DNA of 64,000 nucleotides from Oscillospiraceae bacterium (GTDB taxonomy: Bacteria > Bacillota > Clostridia > Oscillospirales > CAG-272), in the NCBI GenBank assembly GCA_003343845.1, contig QAKK01000038.1, positions 1 through 64,000 on the forward strand, read 5' to 3'. Below the pieces are notes generated by a model, which was given only the letters and a program-made list of their open reading frames with translations, searched no databases and was not told where the DNA came from. Shown here one piece after another: positions 60,044 through 64,000 of this stretch. Position numbers and translations under genes: made by a program. The stretch's first letter is position 1; each line of letters starts with the position of its first letter.

Positions 60044-61069
60044 CTACTTGTCGGGCTGTAGGTAAGCATTGATTTTTGCGGTAACATCTGCGTCAAGTTC
60101 TTTTGCAATGTGCGTATAGATGTTGAGCGTCGTGCTGACATCACTATGCCCGAGCAAATGTTGCGCAGTTTTTGCGTCTATCTGCGCGCGGTACAGCATC
60201 GTCGCGTATGTGTGGCGGAGTTGGTGCTGCGTTATGTGCAATCCGGTCGTGCTTAGGTATTTGTCCCACCGGCGGCGAATCATTGTTTCCGAATAGTGAC
60301 GGCTTCCGCCAAACACATAATCATCCGGCTTTCCGCCTTTCAGATATGGAACGAGCGGAGCGAGGATAGGGATTTGGCGCACGCCGCTCTCCGTCTTCGG
60401 CGCTTTTGTGCGTCCGGCGGCGGACGAGAATTCAATGGATTTGCTGATGCTGATAATGCCGTGTTCCATATCTACATCGCGCCATTGCAGCGCAAGCGCT
60501 TCCCCGCGCCGCAAGCCTGTGTACATCAGAAAAAACGGATATAAACCGAATTCGTCATTGACATGCGCTGCTACAGCTTCAATCTCTGCGTCCGTCAAAG
60601 CGCTTCGCTCAGACCGCTTTGCGTTTCTTGGTATTGTTACGGATCGCGTGAAGTTATATACTTTGATGTTTTTGCCGATGGCATAATCCAGTGTCATAGA
60701 AACAACGCCTTTTGCGCGCAGAATTACGGTTTTAGAATAGCCCTGATTATACAGGCTGTTGATAATGCTTTGAACATCTGACGCTTGCAATGCGTCGATT
60801 TTTTTATTTGCGAGGTCTCCGAGGCGAGAAACTGTTTCTTTGTAGGTCATATATGTTTTATGCCCGACCTCATCCTTTTTCATTGAAAGCCATTCTTCCG
60901 CTATGGCGCCGAAATTCTCGCTCTCCTCTACTTTTGACGCATAGGCGAGCATTTGCCGGTCTATATCTTTCTGCGCGGCGCGCTCGGTCTTTTCATCGCT
61001 GTAGAAGAATACGGCTTTGCCGTTGATTACCTTCTTTTTTACATATCGACCGTCTTTTCTCGGTTTCAT
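60044..61069 (-). CDS. Tyrosine recombinase (integrase)
   Basis: A 341-residue phage/ICE-type integrase. N-terminal MKPRKDGRYVKKKVINGKAV is an AP2-like arm-binding part; residues about 55-150 are a SAM-like core-binding domain; the catalytic domain has Arg in TGLRRGEALALQW, HQLRHTYATML and Tyr in TTLNIYTH. It integrates the element at tRNA-Trp; the att half-site lies 52 bases beyond its stop. Codon use is AT-richer than in the host. Confidence 0.94.
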   Translation of the reverse strand: MKPRKDGRYVKKKVINGKAVFFYSDEKTERAAQKDIDRQMLAYASKVEESENFGAIAEEWLSMKKDEVGHKTYMTYKETVSRLGDLANKKIDALQASDVQSIINSLYNQGYSKTVILRAKGVVSMTLDYAIGKNIKVYNFTRSVTIPRNAKRSERSALTDAEIEAVAAHVNDEFGLYPFFLMYTGLRRGEALALQWRDVDMEHGIISISKSIEFSSAAGRTKAPKTESGVRQIPILAPLVPYLKGGKPDDYVFGGSRHYSETMIRRRWDKYLSTTGLHITQHQLRHTYATMLYRAQIDAKTAQHLLGHSDVSTTLNIYTHIAKELDADVTAKINAYLQPDK

Positions 61070-61084
61070 TTGAAATGCTCCTTT

Positions 61085-62302
61085 TCAATCGTGAAAACAA
61101 GCAGAGCAGGGATTGTTTTTGTTTTTCACAGCTTCTCTTCGCGTCATTGCTACAATCATTTCTTTGCTGCGGTTCTTTACACTGCAAAACGATTTGTGAA
61201 ACCGTTTGCTTGCAGTTTCGACATATACAGTTTCGTCATAGTCGATAGAACGGATATATGCTGCCTGTTTTGATGCCGACGCTGCTGTTGAACTGATGGC
61301 GAGAGAATCTTCATTTGATGTATCGGAAACATAATTCTCCAATGAGAAAATAATGAAAGTACAGAGAGCCGCAACTATTATTGCAACTATAAAACTTTTA
61401 GGGCTTAATTCGCGCCGCAAATCCTGCATATCTTTTTCGTCGTCCGCGTTTTTCGTTCTCTTGTAACACTTTGCTAAATTATACACAAGGTCGAATAATA
61501 CTATTAAAAAGCAAAGAGTCAAAAAAACCGATAAAGGGTACAGATCGGAGTTCTCCATATATAAAAGGGCGATCCTGCTCTCGTTGACGGGGAAAACTCT
61601 TTTCAGGTTATATGTAACTCTAAAATCCTTGTACGCTCCCTTGTTTCTTCGCCCGCCATCTTCTACAACTCTAACATTGTTCGATAAAACAAAACGGTGT
61701 GCTCCGACGCACTCTTTTTTTGCATAGATTATAGGATTGCTATCGTTTTCGCCTACATCGGATATTGCGTCATCGTGCTCTATGATTCGGCTGCGTATGC
61801 AGAATGCGTTGTTCGCTTTTGTGCCTATTGTGGAACCATCATAGAATTGAGTGGTGTTATCACCGCACACGACAAAATGAAGATATGACCACTCATTCCC
61901 GACCGAACCCACGCCGCCGATGCTCTCGACATCAGTATTTACTTTGTAAAAGACATTGTTTGAAGCAGGAATCTCTTTCATATAAATAGAGAGATTGAAT
62001 TGAGAAATCAGAAGCGAAGCCAAAAGCACTGTTGCAATAGGTAACATGAATCGAAAGAATACACGCCATTCAGTTCTAACATCTTTACAAGATGTTGCTG
62101 CAAAAATTCCAGCTTGCAAGATAAAGAAAGGAAACGCAAGCAAAAAGGTCAGGCAGGCGCGCGCGAATGAATCCCCCGGCTTATCGCCCGGAAACGGAAT
62201 ATAGTAAACAACTGCATATGACAATAGAAACGGAAGGGTGAGGAGACCAACAAGAAAAATTTTTCTATTGCTAAAAATAGAATTGGCGTTTGTGCTGCTC
62301 AT
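61085..62302 (-). CDS. Element-borne membrane protein with C-terminal Cys/His motif
   Basis: A 405-residue protein with about five membrane helices (near residues 15-35, 50-70, 85-100, 265-285 and 305-325), a large loop of about 160 residues between helices 3 and 4, and a C-terminal part reading KRFHKSFCSVKNRSKEMIVA and ending NPCSACFHD. The pattern H-x3-C ... C-x2-C resembles small zinc-binding tails of the Ada/nuclease-associated type. It sits between integrase and repressor, where lysogeny cargo such as exclusion proteins is often found. Function unknown. Confidence 0.72.
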   Translation of the reverse strand: MSSTNANSIFSNRKIFLVGLLTLPFLLSYAVVYYIPFPGDKPGDSFARACLTFLLAFPFFILQAGIFAATSCKDVRTEWRVFFRFMLPIATVLLASLLISQFNLSIYMKEIPASNNVFYKVNTDVESIGGVGSVGNEWSYLHFVVCGDNTTQFYDGSTIGTKANNAFCIRSRIIEHDDAISDVGENDSNPIIYAKKECVGAHRFVLSNNVRVVEDGGRRNKGAYKDFRVTYNLKRVFPVNESRIALLYMENSDLYPLSVFLTLCFLIVLFDLVYNLAKCYKRTKNADDEKDMQDLRRELSPKSFIVAIIVAALCTFIIFSLENYVSDTSNEDSLAISSTAASASKQAAYIRSIDYDETVYVETASKRFHKSFCSVKNRSKEMIVAMTRREAVKNKNNPCSACFHD

Positions 62303-62486
62303 AATTGAAATATCCTCGCTTATTCTCGCAAGATTTTGCTCAGTGTATCTTTGACTATTGAATCCCCGAAAAAAGCAGCAAAAAGGGCGGTTCTTCCTTT
62401 GCGTCCATTATGCTGTAAAACTCCCATAACTTACTTGTATACACAGCCCGCCGCGCTCCGCTACAATGGCGGTGGAGGTGATGTGT

Positions 62487-63026
62487 ATGAAGTACACCAA
62501 ATACCAATACTCACGCAACCTTGCGTGGGAAATCTTACTGAAAGAGCGCGTGCGGCAGCTGCCGGTCGAAATCATCCCGATATGCAAGCACATGGGCATC
62601 CGCGTGCTGCGCTATTCGGACATGCTTTCCCTGCAATTCAACGTAGGAGGCGCTTCGGCTGAAATCGACGGCAAGATGTACATATTCTATGACGACACCG
62701 TTTCTAACGAACGGCAACGCTTTACGGTCGCGCACGAGCTGGGACATATCATCATGCGGCATTCCGGCGCGGAAGACAACGAAGCCGAAGCAAATGTATT
62801 TGCATCGCGCCTTCTGATGCCTGCCTGCGTCCTGTATGCGTGCGAAGTCAAGACAGCGGATGAAATCATGTCCTTGTGCGCCGTCAGCCGGCAGGCAGCA
62901 GAAATCAGGATCACACGGCTTGCAGAGCTGCGCCGCCGCGACAAGTTCTACACGCATCCGCTTGAGCGTGCGGTTGCCCGCCGATTCCGTGGATTCGTCA
63001 GAGCTTATCGTCGGAGTCGGGAATAG
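62487..63026 (+). CDS. ImmA/IrrE-family metallopeptidase
   Basis: A 179-residue protein with zinc motif HELGHIIMRH and EAEANVFASRLLMP. The family cleaves mobile-element repressors or related regulators on DNA damage. The ATG 62487 is six bases after GGAGGTG; the upstream Met at 62466 lies before this site. It is encoded opposite the repressor gene, their 3' ends overlapping by 29 bases, an unusual layout. Confidence 0.92.
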   Translation: MKYTKYQYSRNLAWEILLKERVRQLPVEIIPICKHMGIRVLRYSDMLSLQFNVGGASAEIDGKMYIFYDDTVSNERQRFTVAHELGHIIMRHSGAEDNEAEANVFASRLLMPACVLYACEVKTADEIMSLCAVSRQAAEIRITRLAELRRRDKFYTHPLERAVARRFRGFVRAYRRSRE

Positions 63027-63339
63027 ATTCAAGGTATGCCAGCAGCTCCGGCGTCAGCTTCTTTTCAAGCACTTTGCCATCGCGCCCCAAGAAGCGCACA
63101 ACATTCTCACCCAGCCCGCCATCTTCGGCGGGCTTTTCTTTTTGATCGGTCTTGCCGAGGAGGTAGTCAACGGAGACGCCGAAATAGTCTGCAATCTTTT
63201 GAAGTGTCGCCCCACTTGGAACCGTCCCGCGATCGCGCCAGTTTACAAACGAGTTTTTTGACAGACCCAATTCAGCTAAAAATGTTTTCTTTTGTACACC
63301 TTTTTCAGCCAGCAGAACCTCGATGCGCTCAATGAACAT
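62998..63339 (-). CDS. XRE-family repressor of the element
   Basis: A 113-residue protein with a CI-like helix-turn-helix (KTFLAELGLSKNSFVNWRDRG, IADYFGVSVDYLLGKT) and a C-terminal tail of about 45 residues. GGGAGG precedes its start. It probably represses the divergent early promoter at 63422-63451. It is a likely target of the ImmA-like peptidase. Confidence 0.9.
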   Translation of the reverse strand: MFIERIEVLLAEKGVQKKTFLAELGLSKNSFVNWRDRGTVPSGATLQKIADYFGVSVDYLLGKTDQKEKPAEDGGLGENVVRFLGRDGKVLEKKLTPELLAYLESIPDSDDKL

Positions 63340-63421
63340 AATTGCCTCCCGAAAAATCCACCAAACGAGTGACGTTATAATTGTGCAACCCTACAAAATC
63401 ACTCAAAATGATGATTTTGCA

Positions 63422-63451
63422 TTGACAATACCTCATTTGAGGTATTATAAT
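63422..63451 (+). promoter_or_regulatory. Consensus early promoter with operator in the spacer
   Basis: -35 TTGACA (63422-63427), 18-bp spacer, -10 TATAAT (63446-63451). The spacer is exactly the palindrome ATACCTCATTTGAGGTAT (63428-63445), the expected site of the element repressor. Confidence 0.9.
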
Positions 63452-63619
63452 AGTGTTGCAAGCAAAACAAACCCGCCCGAAACTTCGTGCGGATGCAAAC
63501 GCACGGCGGCGGGTTTGCTCCTTGCACCACGTAGGCGGTCATTTTTCATCCCTTCTATTTATTATTTCCAAACGACGGAGCAGCGGCGGATTGCAGTCCG
63601 CCGTTGCTTCGCAGGAAGG

Positions 63620-63961
63620 ATGAAAGAAAAATTCACCGTCTACGCAAAGAAAGTCCGACGCGATGGTCGGATGGAAGTGTGGCAACTTCATCATACCATC
63701 GTGCCGGCGAAATGTCAAGCGGAAGGAGGCTACATTTTGCCAAAATACATTCATCCCGTGCAAAGCCGCATGAAAGCGAAAGGCTACACCATCGCAGAAA
63801 TGATCGTCATGCTCCGCGAAAAGGGGCTTGATGTGAGCGAAAGCACAATCAGCGGCGCGTTCAGCGGAAAGCGTCGCGGGCAAAAGGCAATGGATGCAAT
63901 CAACAAGATTCGCAACTACATGGATTACCTCGACGGTTTGGAAAACAGAAAGGAAGAATGA
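63620..63961 (+). CDS. Early regulatory protein of the element
   Basis: A 113-residue protein. The C-terminal half (MKAKGYTIAEMIVMLREKGL, VSESTISGAFSGKRRG) is a helix-turn-helix; the N-terminal 50 residues are unrecognised. It is the first gene rightward of the early promoter, in Cro/excisionase position. The ribosome binding site (AGGAAGG) touches the ATG, so a start at a later Met (MKAKGY) is possible. Confidence 0.65.
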   Translation: MKEKFTVYAKKVRRDGRMEVWQLHHTIVPAKCQAEGGYILPKYIHPVQSRMKAKGYTIAEMIVMLREKGLDVSESTISGAFSGKRRGQKAMDAINKIRNYMDYLDGLENRKEE

Positions 63962-63963
63962 AA

Positions 63964-64000
63964 ATGCCACGCGAAAAGGAACTGTATCGCGAAAACCTTG
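63964..64000 (+). CDS. Start of next early gene (cut by window end)
   Basis: ATG 63964 after AAGGAAG begins MPREKELYRENL and runs off the window. Short phage DNA-binding proteins often start this way; too short to assign. Confidence 0.5.
   Translation, partial: MPREKELYRENL

Overview
The window is GC-rich chromosomal DNA from a spore-forming Clostridia bacterium, most likely of the Oscillospiraceae/Ruminococcaceae type. Evidence for this is a SpoIIR gene with a sigma-F-like promoter, a YlmC/YmxH-type sporulation gene, Gram-positive PolC, the SUF system with SufU, MEP-pathway isoprenoid genes and consensus sigma-A promoters. Lineage is inferred from gene content only; no 16S or other phylogenetic marker was analysed.

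Layout. 1-5 kb: surface and secreted proteins (an SLH/collagen-like protein with a divergent XRE regulator and paired operators, then two paralogous secreted esterases ending in dockerin-like half repeats). 5-12 kb: spoIIR, a DUF218 membrane protein, rpmB, an SGNH hydrolase, mtaB, upp, a pseudouridine synthase, a cyclophilin and a peptidase E-like gene. 12.1-18.3 kb: an AT-richer accessory island of unrecognised small genes, a decayed stretch and an ABC exporter, ending at tRNA-Leu(CAG); tRNA-Leu(GAG) follows. 19.2-24.5 kb: a four-gene operon (asnB, ATP-grasp ligase, Asp/Glu racemase, MurE-type ligase) that together looks like a pathway for a Lys-D-Asp/D-Asn peptidoglycan cross-bridge. 24.6-28.3 kb: a DinG/XPD-type helicase, nnrD and a YmxH-like gene. 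28.5-29.9 kb: a secreted beta-helix-like protein plus a 55-residue peptide. 30-37 kb: rpsB-tsf, a repeat-rich gap, a ketopantoate reductase pseudogene, pcrA and a GH2 glycosidase.

37-49 kb (minus strand): a lipid kinase gene, polC, pyrH, frr, uppS, cdsA, dxr, rseP, ispG, a rearranged form of the usual Firmicutes rpsB-tsf-pyrH-frr-uppS-cdsA-dxr-rseP block. 49-51.7 kb: a MerR/GyrI-type regulator, a divergent lipoprotein behind a classic 19-bp-spacer MerR promoter, and an MFS transporter. 52-57.2 kb: an Rrf2/IscR-like regulator and sufCBDSU. 57.4-59 kb: an ECF sigma factor and its probable membrane partner. 59.3-64 kb: a holin-like remnant, then the left end of an integrative element (prophage or ICE) inserted in the 3' half of a tRNA-Trp gene, with a tyrosine integrase, a membrane protein carrying a C-terminal Cys/His motif, ImmA/IrrE peptidase, XRE repressor and early genes running off the window.

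The best candidates for less-described biology are the asnB/ligase/racemase/murE operon, the small-gene island beside tRNA-Leu with its mirrored tRNA 3' end, the integrase-to-repressor cargo gene, and several promoters with an operator lying exactly in the -35/-10 spacer. All statements come from reading the sequence; no database search or folding program was run.
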